DNA of 64,000 nucleotides from Chryseobacterium sp. R2A-55. GTDB lineage: Bacteria; Bacteroidota; Bacteroidia; Flavobacteriales; Weeksellaceae. A program made the position numbers and the translations under genes. The stretch lies in assembly GCF_021401085.1 (NCBI RefSeq), contig NZ_JACBFP010000007.1:1-64000 (forward strand). Direction: 5' to 3'. Below are positions 1 through 9,927 of this stretch, in pieces. The notes under the pieces are model-generated. The model had not been told where the DNA came from and ran no database searches. It saw only the letters and a program-made list of their open reading frames with translations. Within the stretch, counting starts at the first letter, position 1; each line of letters starts with the position of its first letter.

Positions 1-1
1 C

Positions 2-990
2 TTAGTTCGGGTTTCCATTTTTGCGGCATAAAGCAAACACGGTATCCAAAGGACTGTGCGGTTTCTGATCCGACAGCTGACAGACATGCAAATATTCCAT
101 GGTCGATTCAATTCTTTCATGACCCAGAAGTTTTTGTACCATGATGATCGGAATGCCGTCTTCCAGCAGATGTGTGGCGTAGCTGTGTCGCAAAGTATGG
201 GTGTGAACGTCTTTGGTGATGCCGGCTTTTTTGGAAATGGTTTTGATGACCCACTGAACGCCGCGCTGGCTGTAGCGGGAATCGAAATCCGGTCTTCCAG
301 CACCCGGCTGGTCAATTTCTTCAATATTCCTGTTTTGATTTCCGTTGAATAAATACTGAACCGGATTTTCAACTTTAATAAAGGTTTTTAAGCCTCTGAT
401 TAAATGCTCCGACAAAGGTACATAGCGGTCCTTGCTACCTTTACCCTGAACGATATGCAGCATCTTCCGGTCAAAATCCAGGTGCTGAAGTTTGATATTC
501 CGGACTTCCATGCAGCGCAGTCCGCAGCCGTAGATCAGTCCGATGAGCAGTTTATGTTTCAGGAGTTCGGCGGTTTGAAGCATGCGCCAGATCTCTTCGC
601 GGCTCAGGATCACAGGAAGTTTGTTCACTTTAGCAATGGAGGGAAGATGCAGAAAACTATAGGGCAGACCTTCTGTTTTCAGCAGAAAGCGGAGTCCGTA
701 AACGGTATGTTTGAAGTACGACTGGGAAGGTGTTTTGGAACGCTGCTGGAGTTCAAAAAGGTAATCTTTGACCTGTTCGGGATCCAGTTCGGTGGGCAGC
801 GTTTTGAAGTGCAGCGCCATGGCTGCGACATGCCGCGAGTAATTATCAAAGGTGCGTTTGCTTCTGCCCAGGATGGAAATATTTCTTTCAAAGCGTTGCA
901 GGAGTTCGGCAAAACCGTTAACTTCGCTCGAAGCACGGTTGAGGAATTTGTTCGTTCTTAAATCCTCAGTAGATTTTTTTTTGTAGCCAT
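2..990 (-). CDS. Tyrosine-type site-specific recombinase, 5' frameshift
   Basis: DNA strand-exchange enzyme of the phage-integrase/XerD family. The catalytic set is visible: Arg in YGCGLRCMEVR, Lys in KGSKDRYVPL, HTLRH, LLGHE and the nucleophile in MEYLH. The frame is open from 820 back to about 1000 and encodes the start of the N-terminal core-binding domain (FAELLQRFERNISILGRSKR), but it has no ATG there. The natural start ATG at 990-988 is out of frame through a run of nine A (T on the plus strand, 974-982). Restoring frame gives MATKK...STEDLRTNKF and about 330 residues, the usual family length. An ATG at 820 would remove part of the core-binding domain. TAATTTTG at 1024-1017 (minus) is a fitting promoter. 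Similar recombinases accompany IS91-like elements in Bacteroidota; a partner transposase would lie left of the window. Confidence 0.8.
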
Positions 991-1057
991 AGTAATGTTT
1001 TGATTGTTAAAAAAAACAAAATTACTAAAACGGCGAATGGGAAAAGCTACCGGAGGT

Positions 1058-1675
1058 TTAGTTCAACAAATCTTTATTCATTGCTGTCTTTTGAGGCTCA
1101 ATCTCTTTAGCAAAAAAAACAACCATATTAGCCAACTTTTCATAATCAGGTATTTTAAAACCTGAAAAACTATCCGGCTTGCTTTCTCCCATTAAATAAT
1201 CCTCAAGAATATCCCAAGGGTCAAAAGACATTTCCTGCATGACCTTAGCATGAAGATTTAAATATTCTTTATCTTTGAACAAGTCTTTGTTTTCCTCCAG
1301 CATTTTCTTAAACACAAGCGGATCCAAAGCAAGATTTAAGGCCTTTGCATTCGACGAACTAGGTATTTCCCCATTTTCATACAATGTATATTGGTTGGGA
1401 CCAAAACCAAAAAGATCGCTCATTTTGGCAGCAGAAATACCATATTTTGATCTTAAATTTCTAATCTCATCAGGAAAAGGAATATTATTCAATTCCCTGT
1501 ACACATTTTGAATCTGCTTAAGATTCAACTCATCCAATTCGGTAGTGGTAAATTTCTCACCAGATTCTTCGCATAAAAAAGTTCGATGTACGTACTCGAT
1601 TTGCTGTTTTTTGAAACTTACTGTTTGTATCTCACTGATAAGTTTCATTTCTTTTCCTGTAAAAGAACTTTTCAT
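1058..1675 (-). CDS. Antitoxin, YgiT/MqsA-type HTH with truncated Panacea (SocA) domain
   Basis: Antitoxin of a Panacea-type toxin-antitoxin pair. Residues 1-50 resemble the YgiT/MqsA N-terminus (MKSSFTGKEM, ESGEKFTTTELDELN) although zinc-finger cysteines are not evident. Residues 60-120 are the HTH (IPFPDEIRNLRSKYGISAAK, then NQYTLYENGEIPSSSNAKAL). The Panacea domain should start near IPDYEKLANMVVFFAKE and run some 130 residues, but the protein stops just after KTAMNK, the motif that normally continues as NKLLFYAD. The break lies 68 bp from the start of the recombinase gene, so the 3' end was probably lost by insertion or deletion. It follows the toxin gene by 7 bp, so the two form an operon. 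I infer the family from sequence memory; the truncation is directly visible as a stop after NKDLLN. Confidence 0.75.
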   Translation of the reverse strand: MKSSFTGKEMKLISEIQTVSFKKQQIEYVHRTFLCEESGEKFTTTELDELNLKQIQNVYRELNNIPFPDEIRNLRSKYGISAAKMSDLFGFGPNQYTLYENGEIPSSSNAKALNLALDPLVFKKMLEENKDLFKDKEYLNLHAKVMQEMSFDPWDILEDYLMGESKPDSFSGFKIPDYEKLANMVVFFAKEIEPQKTAMNKDLLN

Positions 1676-1682
1676 AATTTTC

Positions 1683-2054
1683 TCACTTAAATGGATAATT
1701 CATAGGATATTGTGAGGTATGGAAAGAGATACATATTACATTCAATTCTGTGATTGTAATTTTTATGTATATTTCCTTTGCATTGATTATTTTACCGAAA
1801 ACCCACATCGGTTCAGTACCGTACTGATCATTTTCAAGTGGACCTTCAGAATAATCCTCCAAAACAATTTTTCCAAGATATTCTTCTCTTTGTTTTGGCG
1901 TAATCTCCAAATCCACCAAAGTTTGAGTGTTTACGTTTCTGCTGACAATAACTAAACTTTCGTTTTGTGTGAAAGACAAGAATTTACTGAATTTGGATGC
2001 GAGAAAAAAGCCTTTTGAATCCCGCAGGAAACTCCGGAACTGGAGTTGGACCAA
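1683..2054 (-). CDS. Toxin of a Panacea/MqsR-like toxin-antitoxin pair
   Basis: Small toxin-like protein of 123 residues. The second half carries the conserved run seen in Bacteroidota toxins paired with SocA-domain antitoxins: TLVDLEITPKQREEYLGKI, EDYSEGPL, MWVFGK, EIYIKITI, CISFH and the terminal PMNYPFK. The IYIKIT...ISF ending recalls the RNase toxin MqsR, so an mRNA-interferase fold is a reasonable inference, but no catalytic residue is proved here. The first 25 residues do not match what I remember of relatives. It is the first gene of the pair and appears intact while its antitoxin is cut short. The 48 bp before it separate it from the LuxR-type gene. Confidence 0.65.
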   Translation of the reverse strand: MVQLQFRSFLRDSKGFFLASKFSKFLSFTQNESLVIVSRNVNTQTLVDLEITPKQREEYLGKIVLEDYSEGPLENDQYGTEPMWVFGKIINAKEIYIKITITELNVICISFHTSQYPMNYPFK

Positions 2055-2102
2055 AATACCAGAACCTTCAATTGATGGGTGGATTTCCCAATCGCGGACA
2101 TT

Positions 2103-2873
2103 CTACAAATATCCGCCCTCAAAGGCTTTTCCTATGAGTTCCGAAGAGTTTCTGCATTTGGTTTTTTGAAGAATGTTTTTCCGGTGGGTTCGCACGGTAT
2201 GGATAGAAATACAAAGCCTCTCCGAGATTTGCATGGTGTTGAAACCCTTGGCCAAAAGTGCGATGATTTCTGTTTCACGTCTGGAAAGCCCATGCGGTTT
2301 TGAATGAAGTTCTAAATTTGGAGGCCACTGCATCTTGTGAAAATCATTTCTTTCACCGATGCCGGAAACCACCACATGGTAATTATTTTTGGGAGCCAGG
2401 TGATGGATATGGGTATGAATGTTTACGGCTTCCAAAAACTCCCCTTCTTCCGACCTCACGGTCGGTATTGACTGGTGGTGAAACATCTCATAAGCTCCGG
2501 AAGCCATCCGCATGCGGAAACAGTAACTGGATTTCAGATGCATCATGTGCTCGAAGCCTATTTCCTTCATCTTTTCCACGGTCATCAGTTCTGCTTCCTG
2601 CACAAAATTTATATCGTCAGGATGCACCAGCTCGATGATATCGCCCAGATTCTGCGGCGGAGCTTCAAATCCGTGCATTTTTCCGAGGTTCGGGTGATGA
2701 TTGCTAAGGCTGCTGTCGGGCAGGTGAATCGTATAATGATAGTATTCGCCCACAGAAAAAATCTCTGCCATGATTTTGTCGATGGAAGGCGACCGATAAA
2801 CTTGGCTTTCGCTCTTCAAGAATCCCGGATGGGTATTCCAAACTTTAATGAGCAGGTGTTGATTTTTTGACAT
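2103..2873 (-). CDS. LuxR-family regulator with PAS-like sensor domain
   Basis: Transcription factor of 256 residues. The C-terminal 65 residues form a GerE/LuxR helix-turn-helix: GLSRRETEIIALLAKGFNTM, QISERLCISIHTVRTHRKNI, LQKTKCRNSSELIG. The N-terminal 170 residues look like a PAS fold (IIELVHPDDINFVQEAE, YCFRMRMASGAYEMFHHQSI), the layout of many flavobacterial one-component regulators. No receiver aspartate is present, so it is not a two-component response regulator. The ligand is unknown. It is transcribed toward the toxin-antitoxin pair, but nothing ties it to that pair. Confidence 0.85.
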   Translation of the reverse strand: MSKNQHLLIKVWNTHPGFLKSESQVYRSPSIDKIMAEIFSVGEYYHYTIHLPDSSLSNHHPNLGKMHGFEAPPQNLGDIIELVHPDDINFVQEAELMTVEKMKEIGFEHMMHLKSSYCFRMRMASGAYEMFHHQSIPTVRSEEGEFLEAVNIHTHIHHLAPKNNYHVVVSGIGERNDFHKMQWPPNLELHSKPHGLSRRETEIIALLAKGFNTMQISERLCISIHTVRTHRKNILQKTKCRNSSELIGKAFEGGYL

Positions 2874-2880
2874 AAAATAT

Positions 2881-3300
2881 GAACTTTGTATCGGTTTTTA
2901 ACATGAATGGGGTAAAAGTAATAAATTTTTCTTAACAAATACCTCAAAAAGGGTATTGTATGGTAACAAAATTTTAACAAAATTTACAGCCTGGAATTAA
3001 CAGGAATTGGTCCGGGTTTCTAATCCCATCAATCCCTGTCTGCCTAAAAACACAAATGATTAAAAAAAGCTCGTTCCAGGAGCACGTTGATGCAACTTGC
3101 AGTTTATACCCAATGCAGCTGCTGCACAACTTTAAGTTCTTACCTCAGGTTTCCAAACTGTGTTGCTCCCGGATGACATTTTAAGCAGCATAGTACACCA
3201 TACCTCACCAAAACCTTTAAAAACATCATCGAAAACTGCGTGGAAAAAAGAACTTACTTTTAATTCTTTTTTGTAAATTAGGGTATTGAAAACCAGTCAA
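2881..3300. other. Intergenic region before AraC gene
   Basis: About 420 bases between divergently transcribed regulators. It presumably holds both promoters, but I find no convincing TAnnTTTG element. There is an imperfect inverted pair, CCAGGAGCA near 3076 and TGCTCCCGG near 3164. A 42-codon open frame (3056-3184) lies inside and has no support as a gene. Confidence 0.4.
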
Positions 3301-3305
3301 CAAGA

Positions 3306-4106
3306 ATGATAGCAGATTTTTACATCCCAAAAAATGAGATCCTGCAAAAATACATGAACGGATATTATTTCATTGCCAAGAAACGGGACTCGGAACCTAC
3401 CAAATACCTGACCTTCCCCAACAACTGGAGCATCCACTCTGTGAAAGAAGACAGTGATGTGGAATACCTGAATCATAAGTTACACATCAAACCCTCCGCA
3501 GAAAAAAAGATTAATTCGCGGCTTGTATTCAGCTACAACGTGCCACTTGAAATTTCTTATGAGCAACTTGTGAATGAAGTCACGGTGGTCTTCAAGCCGC
3601 TGGGAATCCATTATTTTATTCCAAACCTGAACTTTTCGCAAATGGAAAACGGTGAGTTTTGGCCGCAGGAAAATTATGCCGATTTTATGAGGTCGGTTTT
3701 CGCCGAAACCAATCGGGAAAAACAAAGGGATATGATCGAAGAATACTGGATTTCACAATTTGCAGATCCTGATCTGGGAATGATCTGCACGATTCTAAAT
3801 GATGTGGAAAGCACCATGAAAATTGAGGAAATCGCACATAAAAACCAAATTACCAGACGATATCTAAACAAACTTTTTCATAAATATATGGGAAAATCAA
3901 CTTCTGAATACCGCAAAATTTGCCGATTCAGAAAAGCACTGCAGGAATACAAAAAGGCCAGAAACCTCACCGATCTTACCTACATCAACGCTTATCACGA
4001 CCAATCGCACTTCATCAAGGATTTCAAAGCATTAACAAAAATCAATCCTGCCACTTTTTTCAAAAAAGTAGATACCGAACAGGAAACCATCTGGCTATTC
4101 AAATAA
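3306..4106 (+). CDS. AraC-family transcriptional regulator
   Basis: Regulator of 266 residues. Two C-terminal HTH motifs identify it: IEEIAHKNQITRRYLNKLFH near residues 177-196 and LTYINAYHDQSHFIKDFKAL near 228-247, the latter being the strongly conserved AraC second helix pair. The N-terminal 150 residues resemble the DUF6597-type sensory half (HYFIPNLNFSQMENGEFWP) rather than a cupin sugar-binding domain. It lies between a divergent LuxR gene and isocitrate dehydrogenase; no target can be named from context. Confidence 0.85.
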   Translation: MIADFYIPKNEILQKYMNGYYFIAKKRDSEPTKYLTFPNNWSIHSVKEDSDVEYLNHKLHIKPSAEKKINSRLVFSYNVPLEISYEQLVNEVTVVFKPLGIHYFIPNLNFSQMENGEFWPQENYADFMRSVFAETNREKQRDMIEEYWISQFADPDLGMICTILNDVESTMKIEEIAHKNQITRRYLNKLFHKYMGKSTSEYRKICRFRKALQEYKKARNLTDLTYINAYHDQSHFIKDFKALTKINPATFFKKVDTEQETIWLFK

Positions 4107-4234
4107 CCTGATTTCCTGCGGAACTCCAGTGCTTATCTTCTGTGGTGATTTTTTTATTATTCTGTTTTTCACTCATCCAACCGCAATCTATTCCCGAGTT
4201 CCCATTTTTACAATTTTAGAAATAATGTATGTTC

Positions 4235-4366
4235 TAATTTTGCTTTGCTAAAAATTCAAAAAATCAACAGCAAATTGGGTAAAAAACTATTAACGAGCAA
4301 CTAAAAAAACCAGTATCCACGAATACTCCAATTGAGAAGGGACCTCGCCACGGCGGGGTTTTTTTC
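4235..4366 (+). ncRNA. Candidate small RNA (promoter to terminator unit)
   Basis: A Bacteroidota -7 element TAATTTTG lies at 4235-4242 and an intrinsic terminator at 4342-4366, predicting a transcript of roughly 115-120 nt without any ATG. Inside, AATTGG (4273-4278) can pair with CCAATT (4328-4333) and enclose a hairpin AGTAT/ATACT (4312-4316, 4323-4327). The -33 element is weak. The unit could instead be an untranslated leader and attenuator for isocitrate dehydrogenase, although that gene has its own -7 element at 4480-4487. Confidence 0.33.
4342..4366 (+). terminator. Intrinsic terminator
   Basis: Stem ACCTCGC/GCGGGGT with loop CACG, followed at once by seven T. It lies between the AraC gene and isocitrate dehydrogenase, about 235 bp after the AraC stop, so it probably ends a separate short transcript. 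Confidence 0.7.
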
Positions 4367-4479
4367 TTTGCAAATGCTTTCCATTTTTCATGGGATCACC
4401 TTACCTCCCAAAAATCGAAAAATCATACCCCGAGACACTGAAATCAACTGTGCATTACCGTAAACACCTAAATTTTCAC

Positions 4480-4487
4480 TAAATTTG
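4480..4487 (+). promoter_or_regulatory. -7 promoter element of isocitrate dehydrogenase
   Basis: TAAATTTG matches the Bacteroidota -7 consensus TAnnTTTG and lies 32 bp before the icd start. No clear TTG is seen at the -33 position. Confidence 0.5.
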
Positions 4488-4507
4488 TCAACCATAATTC
4501 TGAATAA

Positions 4508-6736
<2,229 letters not shown>

Positions 6737-6773
6737 AAATTACCCTAAATCCCTCTCCGATATATAAAATTTT

Positions 6774-6806
6774 ACCGCTTCAATGCATTTTGAAGCGGTT
6801 TTTTTT
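6774..6806. terminator. Bidirectional terminator between icd and convergent gene
   Basis: Perfect 10-bp stem ACCGCTTCAA/TTGAAGCGGT with a 6-nt loop, then eight T on the plus strand. The last codons and the stop of the convergent 105-residue gene lie inside this hairpin. Confidence 0.85.
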
Positions 6807-7097
6807 GGCAGATTGATTTTCGGGCTCTTCCAGGTTCTCATGATTTTCACCACCCAAACTCCAGTAATTGTTTTCCTCATCCTCCTCACCAATCTGTTCC
6901 TGTTCATCGTCTAATTCGGAACCGGGAACATCCAATCCATCATCCAAATTTTTGGTAACTGGTGTTTCTGCGGTTTCCGGAACGCCGTCTCCATCGATGG
7001 AAACACGTTCTTCCTGGCTGAAAATATCTTCACCGGGAGGATAATTCATATTCTCGAGTTGTCTTTCCTGGGATTTATTTTTTTCCACTACCATCAC
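6780..7097 (-). CDS. Acidic hypothetical protein
   Basis: A 105-residue, strongly acidic, probably disordered protein without signal peptide or membrane segment. The stretch LDVPGSELDDEQEQIGEEDE followed by ENNYWSLGG is a block I recall from short conserved hypothetical proteins of Chryseobacterium-type genomes. Function is unknown. The coding end overlaps the shared terminator hairpin. Confidence rests on codon-like composition and on the remembered conservation. Confidence 0.65.
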   Translation of the reverse strand: MMVVEKNKSQERQLENMNYPPGEDIFSQEERVSIDGDGVPETAETPVTKNLDDGLDVPGSELDDEQEQIGEEDEENNYWSLGGENHENLEEPENQSAKKNRFKMH

Positions 7098-7174
7098 ATT
7101 AATTTTGATAAGAAACCATCAAAAAACATTCCTTTCATTCTGTCCATATCAAAAATAATTTCATCAAAATAAAT

Positions 7175-7203
7175 TTGCCAATCAAAAATAATTTCTATTT
7201 TTG
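7175..7203 (+). promoter_or_regulatory. Promoter of the trp leader-trpB2 transcript
   Basis: TTG at 7175-7177, an 18-bp spacer and TATTTTTG at 7196-7203 give one of the best Bacteroidota promoters in the window. Transcription would begin near 7210, about a dozen bases before the leader peptide start. Confidence 0.7.
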
Positions 7204-7222
7204 CAGAACAATCAAGCAATTC

Positions 7223-7300
7223 ATGAAGCAATTCTCAAATAACAACTGGTGGTGGCAATCGTTTTCTACAGGCGATTTGCACCCTTATTGTATGATCTGA
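7223..7300 (+). CDS. trpL: Trp leader peptide (attenuator)
   Basis: A 25-codon open frame (MKQFSNNNWWWQSFSTGDLH PYCMI, written in two parts) with three consecutive TGG Trp codons at 7247-7255. It sits between a strong promoter (7175-7203) and an intrinsic terminator (7342-7369), just before a trpB2 gene. Three Trp codons in a 25-residue peptide are the hallmark of a transcription-attenuation leader. Ribosome stalling there at low charged tRNA-Trp would favour an alternative fold and allow read-through. It is too short for routine gene calling. Confidence 0.8.
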   Translation: MKQFSNNNWWWQSFSTGDLHPYCMI

Positions 7301-7369
7301 TGAATTGAACTTTTAAAAGAATATTACAATATTTTGTACCAACCGTCTGTATTTGCAGGCGGTTTTTTT
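7267..7369 (+). promoter_or_regulatory. Attenuator: terminator and candidate antiterminator pairing
   Basis: The terminator is an 8-bp stem, ACCGTCTG (7342-7349) with CAGGCGGT (7356-7363), a 6-nt loop and a T run to 7369. TACAGGCG at 7267-7274, a dozen bases after the Trp codons, is complementary over 8 bp (one G-U) to CGTCTGTA at 7344-7351. That pairing would consume the 5' arm and prevent termination. The terminator ends 64 bp before the trpB2 start. Confidence 0.7.
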
Positions 7370-7433
7370 GTGTCTTTTCCGCAAATAAAATTTCAATAAA
7401 TATAATTCCTTAACCATTAAAATCATTAAAAAA

Positions 7434-8813
7434 ATGAAGATTAAAAAATTCATCCTTGAAGAAAAGGACCTCCCGAAATTCTGGTATAACATTGTGGCAG
7501 ATATGGAAAACAAACCCCTTCCGCCACTTCATCCCGGAACCAAAGAACCCATCAGTCCAGAAATGCTTTCGCCACTTTTCCCCGATGAACTCATCAAACA
7601 GGAAGTTTCGCATGAACGATTCATTGAGATTCCGGAAGAAGTTCAGGAAAAGTACAAAATCTACCGTCCATCCCCTTTGATCAGGGCATTTGAACTGGAA
7701 AAGGCACTCGGAACAGACTGCAAAATCTACTACAAATACGAAGGCGGAAGTCCGAGCGGATCCCACAAACCCAACACCGCAATTCCTCAGGCGTATTATA
7801 ACGCGAAAGCCGGGGTAAAGAAAATCACCACAGAAACAGGAGCCGGACAATGGGGAACGGCACTGAGTTTTGCGTGTGCACAATACGGAATCGAGTGCGA
7901 TGTGTATATGGTGAAATCCAGTTTCAACCAGAAACCTTACCGCAAAATCATGATGAATACTTTTGGTGCGAATGTGTACCCATCACCGAGTGACAGAACT
8001 CAGGCGGGGAGAAATTTTCTCGCAGAAAATCCTGACAGCAACGGAAGTTTGGGAATGGCAATTTCTGAAGCGGTGGAAATGGCGGTGCAGGAGGAGAACA
8101 CCAAATACTCTTTAGGATCCGTATTAAATCACGTTCTGCTCCATCAAACCATTATCGGCGAAGAAGCACTAAAGCAGTTTGAAATCGCGGAAGATTACCC
8201 AGATGTAATTGTTGCGCCTTTAGGAGGTGGTTCCAATTTCGCGGGAATTTCTTTTCCGTTCTTAAGGGAAAAACTTCAGGGAAGGAAGGAAGTGAGATGC
8301 GTTGCAGTGGAACCGAGTTCGTGCCCGAAACTGACGAAAGGGAAATTCATGTATGATTTCGGCGATACGCAAGGTTATACGCCGCTTTTACCGATGTTCA
8401 CTTTAGGACATCATTTCGAACCGGCATCGATTCACGCAGGTGGATTGCGCTATCACGGCGCAAGTGTTTTGTGTTCGCGACTTTTGAAGGATGGAATTAT
8501 TGAAGCGAGTGCGATTCCGCAAATCGAGTGTTTTGAGGCAGGAAGCCTGTTTGCAAAATACGAAGGAATTATTCCCGCTCCGGAAAGCAATCACGCCATA
8601 GCACAGGTTTTGCGGGAAGTGGAACTGGCAAAAAAGGAAGGAAAATCAAAAACCATTCTTTTTAATTTAAGCGGACATGGTTTTGTGGACATGATGGCTT
8701 ATTCCGATTTCCAGAATGGGAATCTGGCAGAACATCAGCTGAGTTCAGAGGAAATAGAAGAAAGTATTTCCAAGATATCGGTATTGCAACCGGATGTTGC
8801 AGAGCTTGCATGA
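7434..8813 (+). CDS. TrpB2-type tryptophan synthase beta-like enzyme
   Basis: PLP enzyme that condenses indole (or a related nucleophile) with serine to tryptophan, in the cytoplasm. At 459 residues it is longer than classical TrpB (about 400) and matches the TrpB2 class. The PLP lysine is K112 in SGSHKPN; TETGAGQWGTAL follows, and the phosphate-binding glycine run is APLGGGSNFAG. No trpA or other trp gene is adjacent, as is common for TrpB2. The Trp attenuator directly upstream is strong contextual evidence that the product serves tryptophan supply. A terminator (8835-8875) follows, so the unit is leader plus one gene. Confidence 0.93.
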   Translation: MKIKKFILEEKDLPKFWYNIVADMENKPLPPLHPGTKEPISPEMLSPLFPDELIKQEVSHERFIEIPEEVQEKYKIYRPSPLIRAFELEKALGTDCKIYYKYEGGSPSGSHKPNTAIPQAYYNAKAGVKKITTETGAGQWGTALSFACAQYGIECDVYMVKSSFNQKPYRKIMMNTFGANVYPSPSDRTQAGRNFLAENPDSNGSLGMAISEAVEMAVQEENTKYSLGSVLNHVLLHQTIIGEEALKQFEIAEDYPDVIVAPLGGGSNFAGISFPFLREKLQGRKEVRCVAVEPSSCPKLTKGKFMYDFGDTQGYTPLLPMFTLGHHFEPASIHAGGLRYHGASVLCSRLLKDGIIEASAIPQIECFEAGSLFAKYEGIIPAPESNHAIAQVLREVELAKKEGKSKTILFNLSGHGFVDMMAYSDFQNGNLAEHQLSSEEIEESISKISVLQPDVAELA

Positions 8814-8834
8814 ATGCGAGAGAAGTTTAATGAT

Positions 8835-8875
8835 ACTTCCCGAATCAGAGATGCTGAAATTCGGGAAGTTTTATT
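8835..8875 (+). terminator. Terminator after trpB2
   Basis: Perfect 11-bp stem ACTTCCCGAAT (8835-8845) with ATTCGGGAAGT (8859-8869), followed by a T-rich tract. Confidence 0.8.
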
Positions 8876-8893
8876 TATTTTAAATTTGTGGAT

Positions 8894-9718
8894 ATGAAAA
8901 CGCTTTTTTCTCTCAGCCAACAAGAATCAATTGATTTTCAAAACGATTTCAGCGATGAGTTTTACCACATTTTTCTCTTTGAAGGAAAAGGAAAAATAAA
9001 AGTTGATTTTGTGGAATTTGCATTTGAAGGTAAAACGGTTTTCTTCACGTCCCCTTTTCAAAACATCCAGATTCTGCCGGATCATCATATTTCCATTCAG
9101 AACTTAAGTTTCCATGGCGACTTTTACTGCATCGAATACCATAAAAAGGAAGTTGCCTGTAACGGACTTCTTTTCAACAACATCTACCATTTCCCGCACC
9201 TTAATTTAAACACAAAAACGTATGATGAAATTTCGGAATATTTTTCCAAAATTAAAGAAACAGATCCTGCGGAAGAATTTTCGGGCGCCGTATTGAGATC
9301 ATACCTCCAACTGATTTTAGCGATTTCGAGCAAAGAGAAAAGCAAATTATTGCCTAAAACCAATCTGGTTCAGCAGGATTTGGCTCAACTGAAAACCTTT
9401 CAAAGTTTAGTAGAAACGTATTACAGCAGAGAAAAAAGCCCAGCCTTTTATGCCGGTTTGCTTCATATTTCACCAAATACATTAAGCAAGAAAATAAAAG
9501 CGGAATTCCATAAAACTCCATCGCAAATCATTCAGGAACGGGTCATTCTGGAAGCAAAAAAACAGATTCATCTGACCAGAAAATCCATTAAGGAAATCGC
9601 AGCAGAACTCCATTTTGAAGATGAATTCTATTTCAGCAAATACTTTAAAAAATACACGGGAATTTCGCCAACCAAATTTCGCGAAGAGGGCGGAATTTCA
9701 ATTGTTGCGGATCTTTGA
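8894..9718 (+). CDS. AraC-family transcriptional regulator
   Basis: Regulator of about 274 residues. The C-terminal 100 residues carry both AraC HTH motifs (YAGLLHISPNTLSKKIKAEF; IKEIAAELHFEDEFYFSKYF followed by KKYTGISPTKFRE). The N-terminal half looks like a cupin-type effector domain (DEFYHIFLFEGKGKIKVDF). A frame can be read from a GTG at 8888, but TAAATTTG at 8881-8888 is a perfect -7 element, so ATG 8894 is the likelier start and the mRNA may be nearly leaderless. The downstream neighbour is an RclC/YkgB-like gene; in E. coli rclC is controlled by the AraC-type RclR, so this may be its regulator. Confidence 0.85.
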   Translation: MKTLFSLSQQESIDFQNDFSDEFYHIFLFEGKGKIKVDFVEFAFEGKTVFFTSPFQNIQILPDHHISIQNLSFHGDFYCIEYHKKEVACNGLLFNNIYHFPHLNLNTKTYDEISEYFSKIKETDPAEEFSGAVLRSYLQLILAISSKEKSKLLPKTNLVQQDLAQLKTFQSLVETYYSREKSPAFYAGLLHISPNTLSKKIKAEFHKTPSQIIQERVILEAKKQIHLTRKSIKEIAAELHFEDEFYFSKYFKKYTGISPTKFREEGGISIVADL

Positions 9719-9833
9719 TGTTTTTTCCGAGATTACAATAAACATTTATCCATAAATCTGAACCCAGCTAAAAAATCCATTTCTGTCTATGAAACAGGAA
9801 GTTTTTTCCATTCTATTTGAGGCTGAACCGCAT

Positions 9834-9892
9834 TACTTTTGCAAAGCAGTTTGAAGGAAAATCCAAAAAGTAAAAAAACTGCTTCCATTTGC
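9834..9892 (+). promoter_or_regulatory. Promoter and leader hairpin of ykgB-like gene
   Basis: TACTTTTG at 9834-9841 fits the -7 consensus. It is followed by an inverted repeat, GCAGTTT (9846-9852) with AAACTGC (9876-9882), extended by GCAAA (9841-9845) and TTTGC (9888-9892) across a 5-nt bulge. The repeat may be an operator for the adjacent AraC protein or an mRNA leader structure. Confidence 0.45.
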
Positions 9893-9927
9893 AGAACAAT
9901 TTTTTGCTGCAATGTTTTTTAAGTATT

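Noticed and set aside
404-961. 185-codon plus-strand open frame opposite the recombinase
   Set aside because: Its protein (MLRQRYIAVLATFTLNDMQH) matches no family, and the minus strand holds the complete recombinase motifs in the same place.
3056-3184. 42-codon ORF before the AraC gene
   Set aside because: No promoter, no recognisable family and no operon context; the length is expected by chance in this region.
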